Source of the DNA: Limnohabitans parvus II-B4 | GTDB lineage: Bacteria > Pseudomonadota > Gammaproteobacteria > Burkholderiales > Burkholderiaceae_C | Direction: 5' to 3' | Assembly: GCF_003063455.1 (NCBI RefSeq) | Contig: NZ_NESN01000001.1 | Coordinates: forward strand, 744,001-808,000 | DNA length: 64,000 bases | Shown here: positions 1-9,734 of the stretch, in pieces | Layout: each line of letters starts with the position of its first letter | Numbering within the stretch: position 1 is the stretch's first letter | The notes under the pieces: generated by a model | Databases searched by the model: none | Seen by the model: the letters and a program-made list of their open reading frames with translations, nothing else | Told to the model about the DNA's origin: nothing | Program-made: the position numbers and the translations under genes

Positions 1-386
1 AAAAGCTTGGCGGCCTTTTCGAGGATCAGCGGGTCCAGCTGCTGTTGCAAGGCCGTGATGGACGCGGCCGCACCGCTGAGGATTTTGTGCACGATGTCGG
101 TGGTGCTGTCGTGCATCGTGACCGAGCTGTGCACTGGTGCATGGCGCGCCAGGTCTTGCGCCAAAGCCAGCTTGAATTCACGCACCCCCTCAAAACCCAG
201 TTGACGCGCTGTGCGCATGATGGTGGGCATCGACACTTGGGCCTGTCGGGCCAGGGCGTCCACACTCAATGACAAAGCACCCTCCGGATCCTGAAGCAAG
301 GCCGCAATCACTTGCTGCTGAGCGCGGGGCAAGCCCGGTGCGGCCGTCTGCAATCGCTGCAGCAAAGAGGGGTGGTGCTCAGTCAT
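1..386 (-). CDS. MurR/RpiR family transcriptional regulator (3' end outside window)
   Basis: Only the N-terminal 128 residues are present; the frame is open to the window edge. It starts MTEHHPSLLQRL and shows the RpiR helix-turn-helix (roughly residues 35-60, VDALARQAQVSMPTIMRTAR). The linker that leads to a SIS sugar/amino-sugar binding domain is cut off. RpiR proteins usually sense a small metabolite through the SIS domain and repress or activate a neighbouring catabolic operon. The gene lies 12 bp downstream of the D-serine dehydratase-like gene on the same strand, so it is probably the distal gene of the peptide transporter operon. A 15-bp palindrome typical of RpiR-class operators sits at the other end of that operon (7024-7038). 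Family assignment is firm; the ligand is unknown. Confidence 0.85.
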   Translation of the reverse strand, partial: MTEHHPSLLQRLQTAAPGLPRAQQQVIAALLQDPEGALSLSVDALARQAQVSMPTIMRTARQLGFEGVREFKLALAQDLARHAPVHSSVTMHDSTTDIVHKILSGAAASITALQQQLDPLILEKAAKL

Positions 387-398
387 GGCGAACGGTTT

Positions 399-1664
399 TC
401 AAAAGTTCACCGACACCGCATCCACCACGCGGTAAGCATCGTCCACCACCGGCATCCAGCGCCATTTATCAAAAGTGGTGCAAGGGTGCGAAATGCCGCA
501 ACCGACCAATTGCCCCACCACCGGATGCTGGTCTTCGGGCGCCTGCGCATCAAAGCGCAAATAGGCGTGCTGATCGTTCAGCGCAGTCACAGCCCAATGG
601 GCAGGCACACCCCGGGTTTGGGCATCGCCCACCTGAGCCCGCCATTCGGGCACCGGCATGTCCAGGTCGTACGACACATCGCGCTTGCCCATTGACAAAA
701 TGGCCAGCCCCGGCTCAGGGCAAGACTGGACCACGCTGACCAGCTCAATGGCGGGGCGCAAGGTCTCGCGCAAATTCAGGCGCTCTGCAACACACTTCAA
801 ATGCTGGCGGTACTGCACATGGTCATGCGTGAGGTAACAGCCCGAGCGCAAAATGCCCCGCACAGGTCGGCTCAAGTGGGGGGTCAAATGTTCCGCCACC
901 AGGTCGAAGATGGCCGAGCCACCCGCCGTGATCAGCACCTCGTCCGTTTCAAAGCAATCGTCGGCTTCGCAGGCAGTCGCCATTTTCTGCACGCGTGCCA
1001 TCAAGGCGGCCACGCTGGCGCGGTCATGCTCGTGGTGGCAAGTGGCCAAAGCGCCTTCATAGCACTCGATGCCCGCCAATTGCACGGCCGGGCTGCGGCG
1101 GATGGCCTGCGCCAGTGCAAGTGCTTCCTGGTGGTCACGGCAACCTGTTCGCTTGCCCTCAAGGCCCAGCTCCACGAGCACGGTGAACACCGTGCTGGAC
1201 TGCCGCTGAACACGCCACGCTTCGATCAAACGCAATTGGGCCAGCGAGTCGACCAAAAAATAAACCTGCAAACCTGCATGCGCTTGCAGCAAAGCCGACA
1301 GGCTGTCCAGGTCCACCGCCTGCAGCACCTGGTTGGCGATGATGATGCGGCGCACACCGTGGCGCGCACCCAAGGCCGCCTGAAAAACCGTGGCAAAACT
1401 GATGCCCCAGGCGCCAGCCGCCAGCTGGCGGGCATACAGCTCTGGCGACATGGTGGTCTTGCCATGCGGTGCGATGTCCAACCCACGCGTGCGGCAAAAA
1501 TCCTGCATCCAGTCCAGGTTGTGCTGCAGCGCAGAGTCCTTGAGCACGGCCAGCGGAAATGGCAAATCGCCCCGCAGCAATTGCCAACCCTGCAGACCGG
1601 CGTCTTTCAGATTAATCGGGTCAAGGTGCGGTGGATAGCCTTTGAAGGCTGGGTTCAGTTGCAT
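399..1664 (-). CDS. D-serine dehydratase-like / D-threonine aldolase-fold amino acid deaminase
   Basis: A 421-residue fold-type III PLP enzyme. PLP-binding Lys69 lies in PHGKTT near the N-terminus. The C-terminus carries His393-Pro-Cys395, matching the zinc pair of eukaryotic-type D-serine dehydratase; zinc there is needed for elimination of the beta-hydroxyl. The expected reaction is D-serine or D-threonine to the 2-oxo acid plus ammonia by way of an enamine. The neighbours fit this: a dipeptide-type importer 3 bp upstream, and a divergent RidA, whose family hydrolyses enamine/imine intermediates of PLP dehydratases. The exact D-amino acid cannot be read from sequence. The ATG at 1664 is the natural start, just after the stop of the transporter ATPase. 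Confidence 0.85.
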   Translation of the reverse strand: MQLNPAFKGYPPHLDPINLKDAGLQGWQLLRGDLPFPLAVLKDSALQHNLDWMQDFCRTRGLDIAPHGKTTMSPELYARQLAAGAWGISFATVFQAALGARHGVRRIIIANQVLQAVDLDSLSALLQAHAGLQVYFLVDSLAQLRLIEAWRVQRQSSTVFTVLVELGLEGKRTGCRDHQEALALAQAIRRSPAVQLAGIECYEGALATCHHEHDRASVAALMARVQKMATACEADDCFETDEVLITAGGSAIFDLVAEHLTPHLSRPVRGILRSGCYLTHDHVQYRQHLKCVAERLNLRETLRPAIELVSVVQSCPEPGLAILSMGKRDVSYDLDMPVPEWRAQVGDAQTRGVPAHWAVTALNDQHAYLRFDAQAPEDQHPVVGQLVGCGISHPCTTFDKWRWMPVVDDAYRVVDAVSVNF

Positions 1665-1667
1665 GGC

Positions 1668-2611
1668 TCAGTTCAATTCTTCATGTCGCCAGCAGGCCAC
1701 CAGGCGGCCTGCTGTGGTGGGGGTGAGTTCGGGCACGGTGTCGGCACAGGCGGCCACCGCATGGGGGCAACGGGTGCGAAACACACAACCGGACGGTGGG
1801 TTCAAAGGGCTGGGTGGATCGCCCTGCAACTCAACCCGGGGGGCCGCTTGCGCGGGATCGGGAATGGGCGCGGCCGACAGCAAGGCGCGCGTGTACGGGT
1901 GCGCGGGCGATGCAAACAGGTCTGTGGTCGGTGCGATCTCCATCACACGCCCCAGGTACAGCACCACCACACGGTCGCACAGGTACTGAACCACATCCAG
2001 GTCGTGCGAGATGAACAGCAGCGTCAATCCCAACTGATCGCGCAAGCTGATCAGCAAATTGACAATTTGCGCCTGAATCGACATGTCCAACGCCGACAGC
2101 GGCTCGTCGGCCACGATGAAACGGGGCTCCGCCGCCAAGGCCCTGGCGATGCCCAGGCGCTGCTTTTGTCCGCCTGAAAATTCGTGTGCAAAACGGCTCG
2201 CGTGCTCCGGCTTGAGCCCCACCAGCTGCAGCAACTGCGCAATGCGCGGGGCACGCGCAGCACCCCCATGCAGGGCGTGCGTGCTGAGCACTTCGTCCAG
2301 CATGTCGCCAGCACGTTGACGGGGGTTCAGACTGGGGTCCTGGAACACCATTTGGACTTCACGCCGCAAAGGACGCATTTGCGAGGTGCTCAGGCCCACA
2401 AGCTCACGCCCATCCAGCTGCACAGACCCTTGAGTGACCGCAATCAGCTGCAACACCGCACGGCCCAAGGTGCTTTTGCCCGAGCCGGATTCACCCACCA
2501 GCCCCAGGGTTTCGCCGTGGGCAATGTCAAAACTCACCCCGCGCACCGCACGCACCCGCTGCGCCCCACGGCCAAACTCGACCGACAAGTCCTCAATCTT
2601 CAGCATGGGCT

Positions 2612-2615
<4 letters not shown>
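1668..2615 (-). CDS. Dipeptide/oligopeptide ABC transporter ATP-binding protein (DppF-like)
   Basis: A 315-residue ATPase of the Dpp/Opp group. Walker A GESGSGKS (41-48), Q-loop Gln92, signature FSGGQ (146-150) and Walker B ending Asp170-Glu171 are all intact. The C-terminal oligopeptide-transporter extension with a Cys-containing element (CVFRTRCPHAVAACAD) is present. The start at 2615 is chosen because it forms an ATGA overlap with the stop of the partner ATPase; an in-frame extension to 2831 would overlap that gene by over 200 bp. It pairs with the DppD-like protein and two permeases in one operon. The substrate is probably a peptide or peptide-like amino acid derivative. Confidence 0.9.
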
Positions 2616-3636
<1,021 letters not shown>

Positions 3637-3640
<4 letters not shown>

Positions 3641-4479
3641 GGCGTGCCTTTCAAACGGGGATCGAGCAAATCACGCACACCATCGCCCAGCAACTGCAAA
3701 GACAAAGCGGTCAAAACAATCGCCATGCCGGGGTAAAAAAGTGTCCAGACGGCCCGATCGGCATGCTGGGTGCTGGCCGCCACCATGGTGCCCCAGGTGG
3801 GGATTTCTGCCCCCACCCCGACGCCCAAAAAGGACAAGCCCGCCTCGGCCAGCAAGGCATAGGCAAAGATGAAACTCAGCTGCACCAGAATCGGCGACAT
3901 CAGGTTGGGCAGGATGTGCACGCGCAGCAGCCTGGGGGTGCTCACGCCCACGGCACGGGCCGCCTCGACATAGGGCAGCTCGCGAATCACCAAGGTGCAA
4001 GCGCGCACCACCCGGGCCACACGCGGCGTGTACACCAAGGTCAGCGCCAGCACCACATTGACCGGGCTGGCCCCCAAAATCGACACCAGCGCAATGCCCA
4101 GCAAGATGTCCGGAAAAGCCATCATGGCATCCACACAGCGCATCAGCACGGCATCGAGATGCTTGAAGAACCCCGCCAGCAAACCCAGCAAGGTGCCCAG
4201 CACCACCGACAAAAAGGCGGTGCCTGCACCAATGGCCAGTGAATAACGCGCCCCGTAGAAAATCCGACTGGTGATGTCACGGCCCAATTCGTCGGTGCCG
4301 CTCCAGTAGGTCCAGCTGGGGGCCTTCAGGCGCATGCTGACTTTCATGGCCATGGGCTCATGCGGCAAAAGCCACTGCCCGGCCACCGCCATGAACAGCA
4401 TCAAGCCCAGCAGCAGCACGGCCAGCAGCACCACCCGGCGGGCAAACAACAGCGACAAGGTGCGACGCCACTCAAGCAT
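3637..4479 (-). CDS. Dipeptide/oligopeptide ABC transporter permease (DppC-like)
   Basis: A 280-residue inner-membrane permease with an N-terminal transmembrane helix (LAVLLLGLMLFMAVAG) and a C-terminal BPD_transp_1 domain with further helices. The cytoplasmic EAA-type loop is visible (EAARAVGVSTPRLLRVHILP), the contact point for the ATPases. The start at 4479 gives an 8-bp overlap with the DppB-like stop; an alternative ATG at 4515 would add 12 residues and overlap more. It is the second permease of the operon. Confidence 0.88.
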
Positions 4480-5440
4480 GACGCACCCTAGGGTCCACAA
4501 AAACATACATGACATCGATCACAAAGTTGATGATGACGTACACCCCGGCAATCGCCAGCAAGGCCCCCTGAATCACCGGGTAATCACGGCGCAACACCGC
4601 ACGCACCACCAGATTGCCCAAGCCCGGCAGGTTGAACACCGTCTCGGTCACCACGGCCCCACCGATCATCAAGGCCAGCGTCAGCCCCAGCACCGTCAGG
4701 ATGGGCACCAGGGCGTTGAGCAAAGCGTGCTTGAGCACCACCACACTTTCAGACAAGCCTTTGGAACGCGCCGTGCGGATGTAGTCTTCGCTCAGGATGT
4801 CCAGCATGGATGCGCGGGTGAACCGGATGATCAAGGCCGAATTGAGTGTGCCCAGCACCAAGGCAGGCAGCATCAAATGGTGGATGCGCGTGGCCCAACC
4901 CGCCCCAGGGTCGCCATACCCTGACACCGGAAACCAGCCTGCGCCCACCGCCAGCAACTGGATGACCATCAAGCCCATCCAGAAACTGGGCATGCTCGCC
5001 CCCAGCATGGCCAGCGTGCTCACGCATTGGTCAATCCAGCGCCCACGCCACACGGCCGACACAATGCCGCAAGGCACGCCGATCAGCATGGCCAAGCTCA
5101 CCGACAGGAAAGCCAGACAAGCCGTGGGCTCGACACGCTCCCACAGCACTTGCGTGACCGGCATTTGCAAAAAGATCGATTGCCCCAGATTGCCTTGGAG
5201 CACCTCACCCAGCCACAGCATGAATTGGCTGACCAGTGGTTGATCGAGTCCGTAGCGCTGGCGTGCCTGTGCAATGTCCTCCAGCGAAGCCTGGTCGCCC
5301 AGCAACACCGCAATGGGGTCGCCAGCGGCCAGCCGCGTGAGCAGGAACACCAACACAGACACCAGGGACAGCACCGCCAGCATGCCGCCCAAGCGGCCCA
5401 GCAAAGTGCGCCCCAGGCTGGCCCAGGACATGCGGGACAT
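4472..5440 (-). CDS. Dipeptide/oligopeptide ABC transporter permease (DppB-like)
   Basis: A 322-residue permease with an N-terminal anchor helix, the periplasmic region typical of DppB/NikB proteins (GDPIAVLLGDQAS), and about six hydrophobic segments. The coupling loop reads RFTRASMLDILSEDYIRTARSKGLSE, a strong OppB/DppB signature. It lies 17 bp downstream of the binding-protein gene and overlaps the DppC-like gene, so it forms the membrane channel with it. Substrate choice is set mainly by the binding protein. Confidence 0.9.
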   Translation of the reverse strand: MSRMSWASLGRTLLGRLGGMLAVLSLVSVLVFLLTRLAAGDPIAVLLGDQASLEDIAQARQRYGLDQPLVSQFMLWLGEVLQGNLGQSIFLQMPVTQVLWERVEPTACLAFLSVSLAMLIGVPCGIVSAVWRGRWIDQCVSTLAMLGASMPSFWMGLMVIQLLAVGAGWFPVSGYGDPGAGWATRIHHLMLPALVLGTLNSALIIRFTRASMLDILSEDYIRTARSKGLSESVVVLKHALLNALVPILTVLGLTLALMIGGAVVTETVFNLPGLGNLVVRAVLRRDYPVIQGALLAIAGVYVIINFVIDVMYVFVDPRVRHA

Positions 5441-5457
5441 CGATCAGTTCCTGCGGT

Positions 5458-6993
5458 TTATTTGGCCAGGCCCGTGTTCCAGAAGAACGGCCAGGTCGAC
5501 GGGGTGTAGCCCTCCAGCTTGCTGGAGCGTGCCGACAAACTGCTGAACTTGCCCACGTTGATGTAAGGCACTTCGGTGTACACCACTTGCTGCACGGCAT
5601 TCCACAGCTGGGCACGCTTGGCCGGATCGGTCTGGTGGTTGAAGTCACCCAGCGCCTTGGCCTTGGCCGGAGAACTCCACCAGCCTGGTGCGCCCTCACC
5701 CAACTGCGGTGGCGAGAGCATGGGCTCGGGGAACTGGCCCGAATGGGTCATGTAGATGTCCCACACCTTCGAATCACCACGGCGTTGCACCAAAGTGGCC
5801 CAGTCCACCACTTGCATCTCGGGCTTGAAACCGGCGGCCCGCAACTGCTCGGCCATGACCTGCACCATGGTGTGGTGAAACTCGTATTGGCGGCTGGTCA
5901 ACAGGCGGATGGTCTCGCCCTTGTAACCGGCTTTATCGGCCATGTCCTTGGCGCGCTTGGCGTCCTGCTTGTTGTATTGGTCAGTGCCTGCGGTCGAGTA
6001 AAACGGTGTGCCCTGTGGGAAGTGGTTGCCCTCCACCGTGAAGAACCGCTTGTCGCCATAGGCCGCTGTCAGCATTTCACCTTCGCCAATGGCGATCTGG
6101 ATCGCCTGGCGAATGCCCTGGTTGGCCAGCACGCCTTCCTTGGTGTTGAACACCATGTAAGGAAAGCCGAACGAAGGTGTGACGATCGGCACCACCGAGG
6201 GGCCTGCTTTTTCCACACGGGCCAAGGCCTCGGTCGGCAGTTGATCGGCAAAGTGGAACTGCCCAGCCAAAGCACCTTCCACACGCGTATTGGCATTGGG
6301 CACGGGTGTAAAACGCAGCTCGTCCAGCAAGGCTTCACGCTTGCCGCCATAACCGTTGGGGGCCTCGCTGCGAGCGCTGTAGCCCTCAAAGCGGGACAGG
6401 ACCACATACTGGTCGGGACGGCGCTCTTTGAATTTGTAGGGGCCCGTGCCCACAAACGAGACCAGCGGCGTGGCAATGCTCTCTTTGGCCATGATCACCG
6501 CCATGCCAGAAGGCAGCGCCAGCTGGGCCAGCAAAGAAGCGCTGGGTGCGCTGAACTTCCACTCGATGGCGTGGCTGCCTTTGGCTTCCAGACTCACGGT
6601 GTCTTTGGCCACCGATTTGCCGCGCGGTGCCATCTCCATCCAGCGCTTGAGGGAGGCCACCACATCTTGCGCGTCCAGGTCACGGCCACTGTGCAGCTTG
6701 ACGCCTTTGCGGATGTTGATGGCATAGGTCAAACCGTCTGCCGAAACCTTGGGCATGCCGTCGGCCAACATGGGCGTGGCGTGCCATTTGCTGTCAAAGG
6801 TGTAGAGCGTCTCGTACACGTGCTGCATGATCGTGCCCACCAGATCCGCCGTCGAAGCCATCGGGTCCAAGCTTTGCGGTTCACCGATCATGGCCAAGTT
6901 GGCCGCCCCCCCTTTGGGCGGTGCAGCGAAAGAGGCAAAAGGCAGTGCAGCCAAGAGCAGAGTCAGCAGGTGTCGACGAGGCAAACGCAGCAT
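5458..6993 (-). CDS. Periplasmic peptide-type solute-binding protein (SBP family 5)
   Basis: A 511-residue exported protein. A signal peptide (RRHLLTLLLAALPFASFA) is cleaved near residue 23. The mature part has the SBP_bac_5 pattern (EPQSLDPMASTADLVGTIMQHVYETL at the start; GTGPYKFKERRPDQYVVLSRFEGY in the middle). It captures a peptide or peptide-like ligand for the DppBCDF-like system encoded immediately downstream and is the first gene of that operon. The ribosome site AGGAGA precedes the ATG at 6993. The 151-bp gap to the divergent ridA gene holds the candidate RpiR operator. The ligand is unknown; the downstream D-amino acid deaminase suggests D-amino-acid-containing peptides or free D-amino acids. 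Confidence 0.9.
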   Translation of the reverse strand: MLRLPRRHLLTLLLAALPFASFAAPPKGGAANLAMIGEPQSLDPMASTADLVGTIMQHVYETLYTFDSKWHATPMLADGMPKVSADGLTYAINIRKGVKLHSGRDLDAQDVVASLKRWMEMAPRGKSVAKDTVSLEAKGSHAIEWKFSAPSASLLAQLALPSGMAVIMAKESIATPLVSFVGTGPYKFKERRPDQYVVLSRFEGYSARSEAPNGYGGKREALLDELRFTPVPNANTRVEGALAGQFHFADQLPTEALARVEKAGPSVVPIVTPSFGFPYMVFNTKEGVLANQGIRQAIQIAIGEGEMLTAAYGDKRFFTVEGNHFPQGTPFYSTAGTDQYNKQDAKRAKDMADKAGYKGETIRLLTSRQYEFHHTMVQVMAEQLRAAGFKPEMQVVDWATLVQRRGDSKVWDIYMTHSGQFPEPMLSPPQLGEGAPGWWSSPAKAKALGDFNHQTDPAKRAQLWNAVQQVVYTEVPYINVGKFSSLSARSSKLEGYTPSTWPFFWNTGLAK

Positions 6994-7023
6994 GGAGGTC
7001 TCCTAGAAGTGGGGGGAAGAAAA

Positions 7024-7038
7024 TGTAAATTTTTTACA
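7024..7038. promoter_or_regulatory. 15-bp palindrome, candidate RpiR-type operator
   Basis: TGTAAATTTTTTACA lies in a larger perfect inverted repeat with 9-bp arms AAATGTAAA/TTTACATTT (7021-7041). It resembles the TGTAATT-N-AATTACA architecture reported for the RpiR-family protein HexR. It sits in the divergent intergenic region between the binding-protein gene and ridA; a further half-site TGTAAAT lies at 7086-7092. Assignment to the regulator at 1-386 is inference from family and location. Confidence 0.6.
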
Positions 7039-7144
7039 TTTTTGACTATAAATGAATTTGGGTCGCGGATGAAACAGGGTTTTCCTGTAAATAAATGTTG
7101 AATAATGTCTTTTCTTTTTTCAAAAACCGATACGGAGACAACAC

Positions 7145-7531
7145 ATGACCGTCGAAATGCTGGGGGCCTCCCCCATCGCGTCAGATCGCCTGGCCCGCCC
7201 CCTTTCCCCCGCCACACGCGCTGGCGATTTCGTTTTTGTGTCAGGTCAGGTGCCCACCAACGACCAGGGCGAAGTGGTGTCCGGTGGCATTGAGGCCCAG
7301 ACACGCCAGGTCTTTGTCCGCATCCAGCAAGCGCTGGCCTTGGCGGGGTGCACCTTGAACGATGTTTGCAAAGTCAGCGTCTGGCTCGACGATGCGCGTG
7401 ACTTCGGCAGTTTCAACCGCGTCTATATGGAGTGCTTTGGCGAACATCGGCCTGCACGCTCCACGGTGGAGTCCCGGTTGATGATCGATGCCAAAGTCGA
7501 AATCGACGTCACGGCCTACAAGCCACGCTGA
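7145..7531 (+). CDS. RidA family enamine/imine deaminase
   Basis: A 128-residue YjgF/YER057c/UK114 protein. The conserved carboxylate-binding Arg105 lies in HRPARST and the conserved Glu119 in VEID near the C-terminus; the N-terminal G-D-FVFVSGQ motif is also present. RidA proteins form trimers and hydrolyse reactive enamine/imine intermediates produced by PLP enzymes. It is divergent from the transporter/deaminase operon, sharing a regulatory gap, which suggests it protects against the enamine formed by the D-amino acid dehydratase. A ribosome site GGAGA lies 7 bp before the ATG. A strong terminator follows the stop. It could belong to a Rid subgroup other than archetypal RidA. Confidence 0.9.
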   Translation: MTVEMLGASPIASDRLARPLSPATRAGDFVFVSGQVPTNDQGEVVSGGIEAQTRQVFVRIQQALALAGCTLNDVCKVSVWLDDARDFGSFNRVYMECFGEHRPARSTVESRLMIDAKVEIDVTAYKPR

Positions 7532-7546
7532 ACAAGCCCGGACGTG

Positions 7547-7585
7547 AAAAAGGCTGCAAGGGCTAAAGCCCTTGCAGCCTTTTTT
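7547..7585. terminator. Rho-independent terminator, bidirectional
   Basis: A perfect stem with arms AAAAAGGCTGCAAGGGC and GCCCTTGCAGCCTTTTTT closes on a TAAA loop. It has T-runs on both strands and lies between the convergent ridA and BMP-protein genes, so it can terminate both. Confidence 0.92.
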
Positions 7586-7636
7586 CATGTGGACCACTGC
7601 ATGCAGACTGCACGCAGGGGCCCGCCCCTCAGGCGA

Positions 7637-8770
7637 TCACTTGCCTGGAATCTTGCCTTCCACGCCCTTGACGTAGAACATCACGCCGCCCAGGAACTTG
7701 TCGTCAGCGACAGCGTCTTTGGCCAGCACTTCTTTACCAGCTTGGTCCTTGATGGGGCCTTTCCAGATGGTGAAGCTGCCGTCTTTCAGACCAGCCTTGA
7801 TCTCGTCGATCTTTTTCTTGGTGTCTTCGGGCACGTCAGCGGCCACGTTGACCATGTCGATCGCGCCTTCTTTCACGCCCCACCAGCTTTGACCGGTGCT
7901 CCACTTGCCTTCCAGGGCTTCACCCACGGCCTTGACGTAGTAAGGACCCCAGTTGATCACGGCCGAACCCAAGTGAGCCTTAGGGCCGTAGGCGGTCATG
8001 TCGGAGTCCCAACCAAAGGCGCGCTTGCCCAATTTTTCGGCGGTCTGCAGCACAGCCGACGAGTCGGTGTTTTGCATCAGCACGTCAGCGCCGCCGTTGA
8101 TCAGCGATGTCGCGGCTTCGGTTTCTTTCGGTGGGTTGAACCACTCATTGACCCACACCACTTTGGTCTTGACCTTGGGGTTGACCGACTGGGCACCCAT
8201 GGTGAAGCTGTTGATGTTGCGCACCACTTCAGGGATGGCGATCGAGGCCACCACACCCAGGGTGTTGGTCTTGGTCATCTTGCCTGCGATCACGCCAGCC
8301 ATGTACGCGCCTTCGTAGGTGCGGCTGTCGTAAGTGCGCATGTTGTCGGCGGTTTTGTAGCCGGTGGCGTGCTCAAACTTCACATCTTTGCTGTCGGCGG
8401 CCACTTTGAGCATGGGCTCCATGTACCCGAAGGTGGTGCCAAAAATCAGCTTGTTGCCTTGGCCCACCATGTCGCGGATCACGCGCTCAGCGTCAGCGCT
8501 TTCTGGCACTTTTTCGACGAATGTGGTGACCACTTTGTCGCCAAAGGCTTTTTCGACTTCCTTGCGACCGTTGTCGTGCGCAAAGGTCCAACCGCCGTCG
8601 CCCACAGGGCCGACATAGGCAAACGCGATCTTCAGGGGCTCGGCCTTGGCCGCAGCGGGGGCTTCAGCCTTAGGGGCTTCTTCTTTTTTGCCACAGCCAA
8701 CCAGTGCGGCAGCGGCCACAGCGGTCAGGGCCACCATCTTGACGATGGAGCGCTTGGAGATGTCTGTCAT
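7637..8770 (-). CDS. BMP family ABC transporter substrate-binding lipoprotein
   Basis: A 377-residue lipoprotein: the signal segment ends in LVGC with lipidated Cys26, followed by a Glu/Ala-rich linker. The mature domain matches the basic membrane protein/PnrA family (VGDGGWTFAHDNGRKEVEKAFGD; GTTFGYMEPM; ATGYKTADNMRTYDSRTYEGAYMAGVIAG). Family members bind purine nucleosides or related compounds. It is the last gene of the transporter operon, after the ATPase and two permeases, 43 bp below the second permease. The neighbouring guanine deaminase supports a purine or nucleoside ligand, but this is inferred from context. Confidence 0.9.
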   Translation of the reverse strand: MTDISKRSIVKMVALTAVAAAALVGCGKKEEAPKAEAPAAAKAEPLKIAFAYVGPVGDGGWTFAHDNGRKEVEKAFGDKVVTTFVEKVPESADAERVIRDMVGQGNKLIFGTTFGYMEPMLKVAADSKDVKFEHATGYKTADNMRTYDSRTYEGAYMAGVIAGKMTKTNTLGVVASIAIPEVVRNINSFTMGAQSVNPKVKTKVVWVNEWFNPPKETEAATSLINGGADVLMQNTDSSAVLQTAEKLGKRAFGWDSDMTAYGPKAHLGSAVINWGPYYVKAVGEALEGKWSTGQSWWGVKEGAIDMVNVAADVPEDTKKKIDEIKAGLKDGSFTIWKGPIKDQAGKEVLAKDAVADDKFLGGVMFYVKGVEGKIPGK

Positions 8771-8813
8771 GTCAGGTCCTTTTGAACAGGGTTACAGGGG
8801 TTGAAAAATCAGA

Positions 8814-9734
8814 TTATGAACCGGGATAAAACGGTTTACCCAGCGAGGCGGGCATGTTCACGCGAATCCAGGTCGGATTGCGCGAGATCAAAGCCAAAAC
8901 CACGATGGTGGCGATGTAGGGCAGCGCAGTCAGCAACTGGCTGGGCACCTCAACACCCACGCCTTGCAAATGAAACTGCAGCATGGTCACGCCGCCAAAC
9001 AAATAAGCACCCAGCAAAACCCGTGCCGGCCGCCAAGTGGCAAAGGTGGTCAAGGCCAGCGCAATCCAGCCCTTGCCCGCCACCATGCCCTCGACCCACA
9101 ACGGGGTGTAGCTCACCGAGATGTATGCCCCGGCCAGCCCGCACAGAGCGCCCCCGACCACCACCGCCGCCAGACGGATGCGGCGCACCGGATAACCCAA
9201 GGCGTGCGCCGATGCGGGGGATTCACCCACGGCACGAAGCACCAAACCGGTGCGACTGCGGTACAAGAACCAAATGAGGGCCAACACCAGCAGCATGGCC
9301 ACGTACACAAGCGGGTGTTGTTTGAAAAACGCGGGCCCCACCAACGGGATATCAGACAGGCCAGGTATGGCAAATTGAGGCCGCTCTGGCAGTTTTTCCT
9401 TGACATAGCCAATGCCCACGAAGGCGGAGAAGCCCACCCCGAACAAACTCAATGCCAAGCCCGTGGCGTATTGGTTGGTATTCAACCAAATCACCAACAC
9501 CCCAAAAATGGCCGCCAGCAATGCGCCTGCGCCCATACCCGCCGCAAAACCGAGCCAATCGTTGCCGGTGTGCACCACGCAGGCAAAGCCGGCAATGGCG
9601 GCGCACAGCATCATGCCTTCGGCCCCCAAGTTGACCACCCCGGCTTTTTCATTGATGAGCAAACCCAAAGCGGCCAGCGCCAACACGGTGCCCGCATTCA
9701 AGGTCGCTGCGATCAGCAATGCATAAGACTCCAT
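8814..9734 (-). CDS. Nucleoside-type ABC transporter permease (second subunit)
   Basis: A 306-residue BPD_transp_2-type permease with about eight hydrophobic segments. The LNAGTVLALAALGLLINEKAGVVNLGAEGMML pattern is shared with NupQ/BmpD-type permeases. ATG at 9734 overlaps the previous stop as TGATG; an in-frame GTG at 9737 is also possible. It forms the membrane pore with the other permease and is served by the double-domain ATPase encoded upstream. Confidence 0.88.
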   Translation of the reverse strand: MESYALLIAATLNAGTVLALAALGLLINEKAGVVNLGAEGMMLCAAIAGFACVVHTGNDWLGFAAGMGAGALLAAIFGVLVIWLNTNQYATGLALSLFGVGFSAFVGIGYVKEKLPERPQFAIPGLSDIPLVGPAFFKQHPLVYVAMLLVLALIWFLYRSRTGLVLRAVGESPASAHALGYPVRRIRLAAVVVGGALCGLAGAYISVSYTPLWVEGMVAGKGWIALALTTFATWRPARVLLGAYLFGGVTMLQFHLQGVGVEVPSQLLTALPYIATIVVLALISRNPTWIRVNMPASLGKPFYPGS

